This document shows, piece by piece, positions 14,324 through 23,822 of a DNA stretch of 64,000 nucleotides. The notes below the pieces were generated by a model. It saw only the letters and a program-made list of their open reading frames with translations. It ran no database searches and was not told the origin of the DNA. The DNA lies in assembly GCA_964520495.1 (NCBI GenBank), contig CAZFMZ010000002.1, positions 62,001-126,000 of the forward strand, in the 5' to 3' direction. The stretch comes from UBA1020 sp964520495 (GTDB lineage Bacteria > Patescibacteriota > Saccharimonadia > Saccharimonadales > Saccharimonadaceae). Position 1 is the stretch's first letter. Each line of letters begins with the position of its first letter. A program made the position numbers and the translations under genes.

Positions 14324-17300
14324 TTATCGAACGACGAAGTTGACGTAGAGTGAGGCCGCGCAGTCGGCTGCCGACGTACAGGCAGTAGAGTAATTGGTAC
14401 GAGTGTTCCCGACAGAGTAGTAGAAGGAGTTGTTTGGAATCGACGCAGTCGTGTTGCCGTACCCGTTCGTGGTGCTGGTCTTGATGAACTGACCAGCCGT
14501 GCCGGCGTTTGCCTTCACCCATGCCGGGCCGACCGTCGTGACGATGGCGTTCGGGGCGCCGGCTGAGGTGAGGCCGTTGGTTGCGACAACGGTACCGTAG
14601 AGCTTGGCACTTCCCGATGTAGCCGGCGTCATAGCGCCGCTGATGCCGGCATCGACCAACATACCAAGCTCACTGGCGGTCGAGAGGTTGACGGCTTCCT
14701 TCATGGCGGAAGTGAAGGTACGAACGTCATGGATGTCATCAATTACACCACCGGCAGTCGTCGCCACCACCGTCGCCAGGCAGACGATAGGAGAGGCCGC
14801 GTCGTATTGGGAACTGCTGTCAGGCATGCCATCCAGGGCGGAGGAGAGGCCAGTCGCTGAGGTGAACTCGGCTTGGCCGCTGATCGGATTCAGGCAAACG
14901 TGACCCCAGCGGTTAGTACCAGTCAGGTTCGTATTCGGCGACGTTCCGACGTTGATGTCGAGGTTGGTCTGCTGCACGGTCACACGGCGGCCGTTCGAGT
15001 AGGCGACGCATGGTTCAACGTGGACGGTGTTCTGGTCTGCCCATGAGACTTTGCAAGGGCCGGAGTAGCCTGGCTGTACTAACGAAGGCAGGTCGTACGG
15101 TCGGTTACCGCTTGAAGGCACGACACCGAAGGATAGCAGGCCGAGCGTGTCTGGGTTCGAGATGTCATTCCACGCGCCGTTAATACAACCGCGGATACTA
15201 CCCATCGTCGTGTTGTAGTACAGGGCACCCTGGTTCACGGTGGTTGAACACGCCGATTCCGTCTGGCCAGGGCTGACACCGTCGCCATTGTAGCTGTCGA
15301 GCTGCAGGTTGGTTTGTACGTTGTTGGTAGTTCCTGAGCCGATCTGGGTGTGTCCATTCAGGGTGATGCCAGCCGAATTCGGTGAAACGGTGAAGATGTC
15401 GGTGGCGCCATTTCGTACTGAGAATCGACCGTTGCCGTTGGCCTTTGTACAGGTGGCGTCACAGTTAAGATTAAAGAGTATGCTTGGGTCGGTGCCCGAC
15501 AAATTCGGAGCGGTGATTTCAAAGTTCTTACCGTCCGACAAGGTGATGTTGGCCGGCGTGTCACTGTTATTGTAGGCATCTTGCAGGTTATAGTTGACGC
15601 CGACACCACAGCCCTGGAAGTAAATGTTACCTGTCGTGTCAGTCTTCATACACTCACCGGCGGCGCCAAGGTTTGAGGGTAGCGTCAGGGTGTAGGAGCT
15701 GCCGGTAGAGGTTGGTCCACGTAGGGTAACGCTGTTGGCGCCGGCGGCGCTTCGGAAGAGAATCGAACCGGTATTAGTGCTGGCCTGACCGAGGGCCAGG
15801 GTGTTGCTTCCCTGTATCGCCAAGGTGCCACCCATGGTGACGCCGACGTTGCCGGTACCAATCGTAATTGAACCGCGGTTCCCACTTGCGCTACCGGTAT
15901 CAATGGTCAGGTTGCCAGAATTACCCCCAGTGGCATTACCGGTCCGAATAGCGAGGTTCTGGGATGTGCCGCTGGCATTGTCCTGTGTTTTCATCTGGGT
16001 GAGGATACCTGTGCCGGTAATGTTGAAGTTACCCGCCTGGGCCGTACCAGGACTTGAGGTCTGGAGCTGGATGCTGGAACCGGCCGACGCCGAGTAGCCA
16101 CTACAGGTGACCGCGGTAGTACAGATATCGACGACAGCCCCGCCGATAACTGCTTTCAAGCTGTTGGTGTCTGAGCGGTAGAACAAGCCACCGTTGGCAA
16201 GGTTGGTCGTAGGATCAGCTACGCTGTTATCAAGGACTAACAGGGTAGTATCGGTGTCTGTGCCAACGCTATCACCAACCTTCAGTCGGTTATTGGTCGT
16301 ATCGGCGGTGAACAGCGTTTGGGCTGATCCGGCCGATTGAATCCGGAAGGCATTCGTACTGTTAAGCGCATTACGGAAGGTGTGCGCGCCTGTCTCTAGC
16401 GTGTTCGACAACAGGAAATCATCGAAATAGAACGTGCCGGTTGTGGCGCCAGGACGGACGACAGCGGAAGCTTTGACGTAGGCGGCGTTGGCTGGAGCCG
16501 TGCCGTTGACGACTTTCTGGGCATAGTTTGTTCCTGGCAGGCTGCCGTAGTCCGTTGAGTAGCTAAGGACTGATTTGTTGCGGTCATACCAAGTCAGCTG
16601 GATGCCGGCGGTACCGTTCGCATCGGCGCTATTTTTCACCCAGCCACTGAAGAAGATGGCGTCGCCAGGACGAACTTCGTAGAAGGTGCCGCCATACACA
16701 TCAATCTGGCTCGAGTTGGCAACAACCCGTAACGAGTAGTTGCCGTTGCGTGCGTTGGCGCTGCCGTTCACGATGCTGGCGGTGCCTGAACCGAACCACC
16801 CCTCTTCTCCACCACTCAGCTGACCGCCCGCTTCAAAGCCCGGGTTCTCGATCTCATTGCCTGGTGAGGCGACGGAGTTGTTAATGACGTAGCCATTGGC
16901 ACTGTTGACGTTCAGTTGATAGTTTCCGTTTGCATCAAGTACGCGGAACGCTGAGTTTTGGTCAGTCGTACCTTGAATAGTAACGCGACCCGTGTCGCTG
17001 ACGCCGAAGAGCACTGTTCCTAGGCCGTTAGGGTTGCTGCTCCTGATGTTCAGGAGATCGGCACCAATACTGACATCGGCATCCTGGATATCAATGGTGC
17101 CCCGGATGCTGTCGAGCTTTATTTCAGGCGTCGTCGCCGGGTTTGCGCCGTTATTGTAAGTCGCCTGGAGAGTGGTGGCGTTGCTAGCGCCGCCAGGGGT
17201 CCATGCAGACCCGTTCCAGATCATGGTTGAAGTGGTGTTCTTACGCATGGCAACATCGATTATGTCGGCGCCGGTATTCGTGCGGAGCGTGAAATCTTGA

Positions 17301-18397
17301 CTGGTGCTCGACGTTGCGATGTAGACTGTGCGTCCGGCAGTTGCGATAGTCGGGGCTGGCAGCGTAATGGTAATCTCGGGAGTACTGGCACTGATAATGA
17401 CGGTGCCGTAGGTATCGACGTAGGACTGGTCGATTGTACAATCGGCTAAACACGCGGGTGCGGTTGAAGAGGCAAATGCGGTCGGTCCGATGTTGACGAG
17501 ACCGCGCACGCCGCTCCCGCTACCCTGCCCGCCGTAGATCGTCACATTACCACCGTTAGTGTCACCGCTACCGCCATTACCACCCTGTAATACCAAGTCG
17601 CCACCACCCGCACCGGCTGCACCACCTCCAGCGAGGACGCTCAATGTTTTACCAGTGCCAGCATCGGCAGTGGCGACGGAGAGGGTATGATTTGCGTTCG
17701 CACCGAACGTTAGATCGCCAGCATCACTGACACTAAGGGCCGTCGTGCCATTTTGCTGTAGGTTGATAAAATTACCACCGGCCGCGGTCTTATTGATGAA
17801 TATGCTATTCGAGCCAGCTACGGCGTCTGTTTGAACGCCCTGTGCTAATTGGACGAACTGACTGCTGGTCATCCCGCCGAGGCGGCTGGAGTTAAGCGAG
17901 TAGGGGGTTGAGGAAAGACGCTTCATGGGCACCATCTCACCGTCAGGTGAACAGGTGGAGAAACTGGCGCAAGAAGTGTTCGTATTACCTATGTTCATGC
18001 TGAGCCATAAGACGCTCTGGTTCCAGTCAATGCTCGAGCCGAACGCGGTTACCGAGCCAAGTTCAACCGACAAGTACCCATTCTTAACCAGCACGCCCTT
18101 GCCAGCCGAGTTCAGGTGGTTCTCGGTCCACTTCAAGCTACCGGCAGGAGAACCAGTGGTGTTGCCAACACTTTGACCATCACCATCCTGGTAGATTTTA
18201 AACTGGATGTTATAGTAGCCGTCTGCGACAACCGCACCCTGGGCGTTGAAGAGACGGCCCTGGAAGTTTATCTGCTCATTCGTTCCAGTGACGGCATGAA
18301 CAGGGGTCGTTTCCACCCCTGTCAGCAAAGCTACTGTTGCCGCAATCACGGCAACGATAGCGATGCTCTGAATCCCCCTCATGAATGTCTTTCGCAT
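14324..18397 (-). CDS. Giant secreted tail-fibre-like surface protein
   Basis: 1357 residues with an N-terminal signal peptide (hydrophobic core about residues 12-28, then V-H-A). The start region resembles CPR surface proteins (I-N-F-Q-G-R-L-F-N-A-Q-G). The body is low-complexity, rich in Gly, Ser, Thr and Asn, with short repeating beta strands like phage tail fibres (repeated G-N-L-T-I-D-T-G, L-S-V-S-D-A-G-D patterns). A central segment looks like a carbohydrate-binding jelly roll (Y-S-L-R-V-V, G-D-A-I-F-F-S-G-W-V-K). The end is globular with paired cysteines and N-F-V-V-R. Probably an adhesin or host-contact fibre. ATG 18382 is a second possible start. Confidence 0.7.
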   Translation of the reverse strand: MRKTFMRGIQSIAIVAVIAATVALLTGVETTPVHAVTGTNEQINFQGRLFNAQGAVVADGYYNIQFKIYQDGDGQSVGNTTGSPAGSLKWTENHLNSAGKGVLVKNGYLSVELGSVTAFGSSIDWNQSVLWLSMNIGNTNTSCASFSTCSPDGEMVPMKRLSSTPYSLNSSRLGGMTSSQFVQLAQGVQTDAVAGSNSIFINKTAAGGNFINLQQNGTTALSVSDAGDLTFGANANHTLSVATADAGTGKTLSVLAGGGAAGAGGGDLVLQGGNGGSGDTNGGNVTIYGGQGSGSGVRGLVNIGPTAFASSTAPACLADCTIDQSYVDTYGTVIISASTPEITITLPAPTIATAGRTVYIATSSTSQDFTLRTNTGADIIDVAMRKNTTSTMIWNGSAWTPGGASNATTLQATYNNGANPATTPEIKLDSIRGTIDIQDADVSIGADLLNIRSSNPNGLGTVLFGVSDTGRVTIQGTTDQNSAFRVLDANGNYQLNVNSANGYVINNSVASPGNEIENPGFEAGGQLSGGEEGWFGSGTASIVNGSANARNGNYSLRVVANSSQIDVYGGTFYEVRPGDAIFFSGWVKNSADANGTAGIQLTWYDRNKSVLSYSTDYGSLPGTNYAQKVVNGTAPANAAYVKASAVVRPGATTGTFYFDDFLLSNTLETGAHTFRNALNSTNAFRIQSAGSAQTLFTADTTNNRLKVGDSVGTDTDTTLLVLDNSVADPTTNLANGGLFYRSDTNSLKAVIGGAVVDICTTAVTCSGYSASAGSSIQLQTSSPGTAQAGNFNITGTGILTQMKTQDNASGTSQNLAIRTGNATGGNSGNLTIDTGSASGNRGSITIGTGNVGVTMGGTLAIQGSNTLALGQASTNTGSILFRSAAGANSVTLRGPTSTGSSYTLTLPSNLGAAGECMKTDTTGNIYFQGCGVGVNYNLQDAYNNSDTPANITLSDGKNFEITAPNLSGTDPSILFNLNCDATCTKANGNGRFSVRNGATDIFTVSPNSAGITLNGHTQIGSGTTNNVQTNLQLDSYNGDGVSPGQTESACSTTVNQGALYYNTTMGSIRGCINGAWNDISNPDTLGLLSFGVVPSSGNRPYDLPSLVQPGYSGPCKVSWADQNTVHVEPCVAYSNGRRVTVQQTNLDINVGTSPNTNLTGTNRWGHVCLNPISGQAEFTSATGLSSALDGMPDSSSQYDAASPIVCLATVVATTAGGVIDDIHDVRTFTSAMKEAVNLSTASELGMLVDAGISGAMTPATSGSAKLYGTVVATNGLTSAGAPNAIVTTVGPAWVKANAGTAGQFIKTSTTNGYGNTTASIPNNSFYYSVGNTRTNYSTACTSAADCAASLYVNFVVR

Positions 18398-18511
18398 GTT
18401 TGTCTACGACGATGTTTTTAACAGCAGATAAACCTCTTTTTCCCACACAAGCTTTATCTGTTACAAGCATAAACGAAAAGGGGTGGAGATACAACGGTTC
18501 AGGGCCTAATT

Positions 18512-19474
18512 TTAGGCGTGATACAACGGACCGCGGTGGGTCAGGATATATTTCTCGCGCCGTTCGCCAAGCCAGAAGCTGATGGCAATAGCGACGACGC
18601 TTGTGTACAGCGGCCATAAGGTGAGCAGGCGAGCAAGCACGCCATTCGATACACCTCCACTGCCCTGTTCACTCGTGGCAGCCAGACTCGGCTGTCCGTT
18701 GACGATTGCTGCTACCGTAAGGAAAGCAACGCGCCCGTTCGCATCACTTCCCTGGATAGTAATCTGATAAGTACCCGCGCGCGAGTAGACGTGGTCGAGC
18801 GTGAAGCTGAGATTGTTCTTGCGGGGCACTACCTTGTTGCTTGAATCGCCCCATTGTACGTTGAGAGCATACGGAGGGGTGCCACCCAGGATATCGATAG
18901 GCACTTTCATGTTCTGGTTCGGGAATACGCCGCGGAACACGGCGTCGGTGTTGAGCAGCAACTGGGCTCCACCGAAATCAAGTGATGTCAGTGGTCCGGC
19001 CTGAGCGGGCAGCGCATCGTAGGTGACGGTGACCTTATTGGAATCGGGACTCGGCTGATTCAGGTCGTCGTACACGCGGGCAACCAGCACGTTCTGACCG
19101 ATAAGGAGGTCAATATCGAGGGTATACTTACCGCTTGCATCGCAAGGGACGGAACCCGCGAAGATATTATTCTTGAAGATCTCAACCAGGGTACCCTTCG
19201 GACAAGATCCAGTGACGGTAATCGGTGATGTGCTGAAGCGCTGAGAGGTAGTTGGCCGATCTATCGTGGGCGCAGTCGTAGGTGGCTTGCCGGGAACGGT
19301 ACCATTCAGTCCGATTGATCCTGATTCCGGACCGGGGCTGGCCGCATAGGCAGTGTAGACGGTGAGCAGAAAACCAACTGCCACCAGGAGCAACGCCAAA
19401 GGAAGGTACGAGGTATGCTCGTGCGGGCGTAATTTTCCGCTATGGCGGTGGTGTATCAGCTGCAGGTGCGGCAT
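18512..19474 (-). CDS. Secreted PKD-domain protein with C-terminal membrane anchor
   Basis: 320 residues. A signal or anchor segment (about residues 24-42), an Ig-like domain with C-P-K-G-T-L-V-E-I-F, a PKD-type domain (W-G-D-S-S-N-K, D-H-V-Y-S-R-A-G-T-Y-Q-I-T), and a C-terminal membrane span followed by a short charged tail. PKD domains mediate surface adhesion or structure. ATG 19474 lies 7 bases after TATACT (19487-19482), so leaderless. Same orientation as the other surface genes around it. Confidence 0.7.
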   Translation of the reverse strand: MPHLQLIHHRHSGKLRPHEHTSYLPLALLLVAVGFLLTVYTAYAASPGPESGSIGLNGTVPGKPPTTAPTIDRPTTSQRFSTSPITVTGSCPKGTLVEIFKNNIFAGSVPCDASGKYTLDIDLLIGQNVLVARVYDDLNQPSPDSNKVTVTYDALPAQAGPLTSLDFGGAQLLLNTDAVFRGVFPNQNMKVPIDILGGTPPYALNVQWGDSSNKVVPRKNNLSFTLDHVYSRAGTYQITIQGSDANGRVAFLTVAAIVNGQPSLAATSEQGSGGVSNGVLARLLTLWPLYTSVVAIAISFWLGERREKYILTHRGPLYHA

Positions 19475-19514
19475 ACTCGGTAGTATAACATGAGCATTTC
19501 TCTGTTAGGTGTGC

Positions 19515-20510
19515 CTATCGGCGTCGGCGCCTAGAACGTGAGCGGGCAATGACGCGTTCGTTATAACGAGCCATGGCAATGCGAAGCATGATGAAACCAA
19601 TGATGAGGAGCAGGATGGCGAATCCGATCAAGCGGTACGGGATAACCCAGAAACTGGTCGAAGCTGACATCGTCTGTCCTTTGCTGCCGTACGACACTTG
19701 CATATCCGCAGTGTAGCGACCGAACAGGAAGCGATTACCGATTACCGATTTATCGAGTGTCGACTCGAACTTCCTCACGCTACCAGGCAGGACATTATTG
19801 CGTGTCAGGTTAACGTTCACGCCGGCTATCTTGTTGCCGAACATGTCAGAGACGACAACCTGGCCGGTCGGTTGTTCGTGGGTGCTACCTTCATTTTTCA
19901 ACCTAGCAATGAAATCAATCGGTGGGGATTCAAACAGCCAGTTTGTCTTACCGTTTTTGCTGGCTGAGAACTCGCTGACGCTCATCTGTTCCTTGGCGTC
20001 ACCGTTCACGCGCAGGAGTACTAATGTGCCAAGGCTTGCCGACAGTGATACGCCTGTCCCGTCCAGGCCGGGAGGCGCCGCGGTAAACCGAACGACTGCG
20101 TAGTAACCACCAGGCGCAGCGTTGGAAGGAACACTGATCTTAAGAGGCAACTCGTTCACCTCCCGTGGCTGCAGGGTGAACTCAGGCAGTGGTTGGATCC
20201 AGTTCTTCAAGGAATATGGGCTTTCACCGTCACTTTCTTCGAGCAACAGTTTCGGTGTGCCGTCTTCACCGCTAGCCACGAAGTCGTTGATCTGGTTGCG
20301 AACGATGAGGGGTGACGGGGATACGTCGCGTAGGATGATTTCTGTCGTGAGAGTCTCGCCGGGATCGGCTGTCAGATTTAGCACGGGAGGGGCGATCTCC
20401 AAAGCTTGGCCGACATCCTGATTAGCGGCTGTTGCCATAGTCCCAGGGATACTGCTCACCATAAGACCGAGTGCGAGTCCGATGAATGTCAGGTGGCGGA
20501 AGCTTCTCAT
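19515..20510 (-). CDS. DUF916/WxL-interacting-like membrane protein
   Basis: 331 residues: signal peptide (about 1-28), an exported beta-rich domain with P-G-E-T-L-T-T-E-I-I-L-R and the typical A-P-G-G-Y-Y-A-V-V-R-F, then a C-terminal membrane segment (about 292-312) and an Arg-rich cytosolic tail of ten residues. This layout is that of the DUF916 proteins that hold WxL-type surface proteins to the wall in Gram-positives. The two secreted paralogues next to it could be its clients. ATG 20510 is eight bases from the stop of the gene at 20518, so they are likely co-transcribed. Confidence 0.65.
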   Translation of the reverse strand: MRSFRHLTFIGLALGLMVSSIPGTMATAANQDVGQALEIAPPVLNLTADPGETLTTEIILRDVSPSPLIVRNQINDFVASGEDGTPKLLLEESDGESPYSLKNWIQPLPEFTLQPREVNELPLKISVPSNAAPGGYYAVVRFTAAPPGLDGTGVSLSASLGTLVLLRVNGDAKEQMSVSEFSASKNGKTNWLFESPPIDFIARLKNEGSTHEQPTGQVVVSDMFGNKIAGVNVNLTRNNVLPGSVRKFESTLDKSVIGNRFLFGRYTADMQVSYGSKGQTMSASTSFWVIPYRLIGFAILLLIIGFIMLRIAMARYNERVIARSRSRRRRR

Positions 20511-20517
20511 AGTAACG

Positions 20518-21648
20518 CTAGAACGTTGGCGTACAGATGTACGTTAGTGTCGTGGTATAGGTACCTGCCAGCTGGTTACCTGCGACATTAACGATGTAGC
20601 TCGCAGTGTAGATCTGGGCGTTAGTCGGACCCGCCACGTTGAAGGCGCTATCGGCAACCGTTTCACCTGAAACGAATTTGAACGTATCGGCAGTTGCGTA
20701 ATCTCCTACCGCCTGACCGCGAAGGTCGGTGCCATTCGATACCGGAGCGACGTCGGCGCTACTACCAGGGAAGCTGGTTGCTGCTGCTGAAGTGTTGGCC
20801 CGTAAGTTCATACCGAATTGTCCAGTACCTTTTAAGCTGGCTGCTCCGCCAGGATCAGTAATGGCGGGAATAGTGTTAGCGCCAGAAGTAAGCGTCGGAC
20901 CGTTAACAGTGATGGCATAGCCTGCACCGGCGTTGGTGCTGGCGGCCATCTGTGACTTGGCGGTTGAAGTGTCGGTCGGGCTGAAGAGCTGGTTGAAGGT
21001 GACATCACCGGGGGTGGCGGTAGTACAGTCCGGCACGCCGCTTCCATTCAGACTGATCGTTTCTCCGGTACAGAAGATAAGGGATTCGGGCATGGTACCG
21101 GTAAGCTGAATAGCCTCGGCGGTCGTAGCTGCTACCGTACCGGTGTCGATTGGTGAGCCGCTGGCATCAATACTTGCATAAGTGCTGATACGAACGAAGA
21201 AGGTGTAGTTGACCGGGTCAGGGTTGACGACGCTGTTCGCCTGAAGGACGGCCGTCTCACCACCGGTTATAGAAGCGGCAGTTCTGGTGAGAACGAAAGA
21301 ATTTGCTGTTTTGGCGCCCATACTGAAGCCGGTCACCTGGCTACCGGTCTCGTTGCCGAAGGTAGCACCTGAGGCGTCCATGTTCGTCGGAGCGACACAC
21401 GTCTCAACACTGGCAGTGGTGCAGTACTCAAACTGGATTGACCCGAGGTTACCACCGGTGGGGATATCGAATGTGAACTTATGGTTTACGGTGCCGCCTG
21501 GCTTTGAGCCACCATCACTACCAGCACCGATTAGTTCAAGTGAGCGGTTCGTGATTTGCGCGGCAGATGCTCCGCCTGGCAGTACCGATACCACCAGCCC
21601 GGCCACCAAAGCCACGGCCACAAGAACCCTTCCACTTGTTTGTCTCAT
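20518..21648 (-). CDS. Secreted surface protein (paralogue 1)
   Basis: 376 residues with signal peptide (hydrophobic core about 8-26, cut near A-S-A-A). The mature part is Gly/Ser/Thr-rich, all-beta, with conserved blocks shared with the gene at 21712: I-Q-F-E-Y-C-T-T, T-F-F-V-R-I-S-T-Y, L-T-G-T-M-P-E-S-L, and the end T-Y-T-T-T-L-T-Y-I-C-T-P-T-F. No family name is certain; the end is like WxL-type wall-surface proteins in layout but has no clear W-x-L. Probably an abundant surface-layer-like or wall-associated protein. Confidence 0.6.
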   Translation of the reverse strand: MRQTSGRVLVAVALVAGLVVSVLPGGASAAQITNRSLELIGAGSDGGSKPGGTVNHKFTFDIPTGGNLGSIQFEYCTTASVETCVAPTNMDASGATFGNETGSQVTGFSMGAKTANSFVLTRTAASITGGETAVLQANSVVNPDPVNYTFFVRISTYASIDASGSPIDTGTVAATTAEAIQLTGTMPESLIFCTGETISLNGSGVPDCTTATPGDVTFNQLFSPTDTSTAKSQMAASTNAGAGYAITVNGPTLTSGANTIPAITDPGGAASLKGTGQFGMNLRANTSAAATSFPGSSADVAPVSNGTDLRGQAVGDYATADTFKFVSGETVADSAFNVAGPTNAQIYTASYIVNVAGNQLAGTYTTTLTYICTPTF

Positions 21649-21711
21649 GCACGGATTGTAGCATAAGCGTCAAATCAGCGTCAACGAAGATGTGCGAGGT
21701 GGGGATAACTT

Positions 21712-22860
21712 TTAGAAGGTTGGCGTACAGATGTAGGTAAGCGTCGTGGTGTACGTACCGGCAGGCTGGCTACCAGGGACGTTCACGATGTAGCTGGCGG
21801 TAAAGATCTGGGCGTCGGTTCCGCCGGCGCCACCGTTGGCACTGTTTGCGACCACTTCACCTGAGGTGTACTTGAAGGTATCGGCTGTATCGTAGTTCGG
21901 GGCTGCCTGACCACGGTAGTTGGTCGCATTGGCGGCTGGAGCGACATCGGCGCTGTCACCAGGGAAGCTCGCTGATGAAGCGGTAGTGTTGGCGACCAGG
22001 TTGAGGCCGAACTGACTCACACCTTTTCGACTGGTATCAGCTGTTCCGACCGCGGTAATCGTGTTTGAACCGGAGGTCATGGTTGGGCCGTTAACGGTGA
22101 TGGCATATCCTGCACCGGCGTTGGTGCTGGCGGCCATCTGGGAGTTGGCGGTTGCCGTGTCAGTCGGGCTGAAGAGCTTGTTGAAGGTGATGTCACCAGG
22201 TGTCGCGGTTGAGCAGTCTGGGACGTTGCTGACGTTCAGGCTGACAGTTTCACCGGTACAGAAGACGAGTGATTCGGGCATGGTACCAGTCAGATCAATC
22301 GGCTCGGCGGTAGCAGCGGTGACCGTTCCGCTGTCGATTGGTGAGCCGGACGTGTCTGTGGAGTTATAGGTAGAGATACGGACGAAGAAAGTTTCGTTAG
22401 GGGCGGTTGGGTTGGTTACGCCACTGAGACGGTAACTGGCGGCCTGGTTGGCTGGTACGCTGGCTGCGCTGACGCGGGAGATGTAGAGGGCATTATTCGA
22501 TAGGCTTGTCAGGTTTGTAAAGCCGGTGGCGCCGTTCTGAGCCGACAGCGTTGAGGTGCTTGCGTTCAGACCAGTCGGACCGACGCAGGCTGGTACTTCA
22601 GTTGAGTCGGCGGCAGTCGTACAGTATTCGAACTTGATAGAGCCGACGTCACTACCGCCTGGCAATGTGAACTCATAGAAGTGGTTCACGACACCGTTCG
22701 GTGTCGAGCCACCGACGGAGCCGACTGCTTCGAGGGTGAGCCGACGATCGACGATCTGGGCGGCGGATACGGTTTGTAGAGGGAGTGCTTGTAATACGAG
22801 GGCAGCCACGGCAGCGGTGACAAAAGCGCCTCGTATAAATAGTTGTCGTGGTGTTTTCAT
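21712..22860 (-). CDS. Secreted surface protein (paralogue 2)
   Basis: 382 residues, same layout as the gene at 20518: signal peptide, I-K-F-E-Y-C-T-T block, T-F-F-V-R-I-S-T-Y, T-G-T-M-P-E-S-L-V-F-C-T-G-E-T, and an identical C-terminal motif T-L-T-Y-I-C-T-P-T-F. The DNA is clearly related over most of the length, so it is a tandem duplication with divergence. Four Cys may form disulfides outside the cell. A stretch of T-rich sequence before the ATG probably holds its promoter. Confidence 0.6.
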   Translation of the reverse strand: MKTPRQLFIRGAFVTAAVAALVLQALPLQTVSAAQIVDRRLTLEAVGSVGGSTPNGVVNHFYEFTLPGGSDVGSIKFEYCTTAADSTEVPACVGPTGLNASTSTLSAQNGATGFTNLTSLSNNALYISRVSAASVPANQAASYRLSGVTNPTAPNETFFVRISTYNSTDTSGSPIDSGTVTAATAEPIDLTGTMPESLVFCTGETVSLNVSNVPDCSTATPGDITFNKLFSPTDTATANSQMAASTNAGAGYAITVNGPTMTSGSNTITAVGTADTSRKGVSQFGLNLVANTTASSASFPGDSADVAPAANATNYRGQAAPNYDTADTFKYTSGEVVANSANGGAGGTDAQIFTASYIVNVPGSQPAGTYTTTLTYICTPTF

Positions 22861-22971
22861 GTTTGTGGTGTTTTTTATTTTGTTTGTTTAAGGTGTTGTT
22901 AAGGGAAGAATAGCATGAGCGTTTTTGTGTGTCAACGAATTTCGTCGGTTTTCGTAATGTTGTGGATAAGT

Positions 22972-23712
22972 CTAATAGGTGCCGGTCACGACCAACGTCT
23001 GGTCGCCGGTGTACTGGCCGCTCGGTGTCAACGGGGTGACATTGACGATATAGCTGAGGGTGTAGGTGGTTTTACCGGAGCTTTTTGGTGCAGATGCGAT
23101 GGACTCACCACTGACGTACCGGAACTGGTTGGGGGTTGAGTAGTTCGGGGTGATCTGTCCGAAGCCGAAATCGTCCGGACTGGTACCGTTATCCGGGTTT
23201 GAGCCGAATGACTCAGGAGAGGTGTTCGCTACCATATTGACACCGAACTGTTCGACGCCTGGCTGAGAGGCGGCGGTTGCACTCATGGGTGCTATCTCGT
23301 TGTTACCGTACTTTGGAGGGTCGCCGACCAACTGCACCACGTAGCCATAGCTGGTGTAGTTGATGACTGAGAAGCTTGCGGTACTAGTGGCGGTGCTGGC
23401 CGCCGAGAACTCGCCGAAATCAGCCTCCGCACTGTCGACTTTGAATGTCAGGGTCGGATCGGCGCTAGTGCGTGAACCCGCCTCGACCTGGAAGTTAGAT
23501 GAGGCAGCCGTCCCGACAGACAAGTCTCCCGTGGCTGATTCTACCCGGTAGCTCGCAGAACTTCCTTGCATCAACCCCCCAGTACCGATTGACGACTCGT
23601 CGAAACGGTAGTTCGGCGATTGAAGCGTCTGCGTGGCGTGGGTGGGTAGCACGAATAACGCCAAGGCCACAATCAGACTCGCACCCGTCAGGGTTCGCAC
23701 TCCCGTTATCAT
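22972..23712 (-). CDS. Secreted surface protein related to the two paralogues
   Basis: 246 residues from ATG 23712 (a start at 23736 is also possible): signal peptide with A-L-F-V-L-P-T-H-A-T-Q, then an all-beta part starting S-P-N-Y-R-F-D-E-S-S-I-G. The second half shares T-Y-T-L-S-Y-I-V-N-V-T and the closing T-G-x-Y pattern with its neighbours, so it is a shorter, cysteine-free relative. It is divergent from the gene at 23823. Function unknown. Confidence 0.6.
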   Translation of the reverse strand: MITGVRTLTGASLIVALALFVLPTHATQTLQSPNYRFDESSIGTGGLMQGSSASYRVESATGDLSVGTAASSNFQVEAGSRTSADPTLTFKVDSAEADFGEFSAASTATSTASFSVINYTSYGYVVQLVGDPPKYGNNEIAPMSATAASQPGVEQFGVNMVANTSPESFGSNPDNGTSPDDFGFGQITPNYSTPNQFRYVSGESIASAPKSSGKTTYTLSYIVNVTPLTPSGQYTGDQTLVVTGTY

Positions 23713-23822
23713 ACATAAGTATTTTCGACGAAGCATGATGAATTTGCAAGTGTTCCAGAGAGGGGCGTTGTCTTGAGGAAGGGTAAGCGCTATACTGCGG
23801 GGGTAAGAAGACGGTAAAAGGG

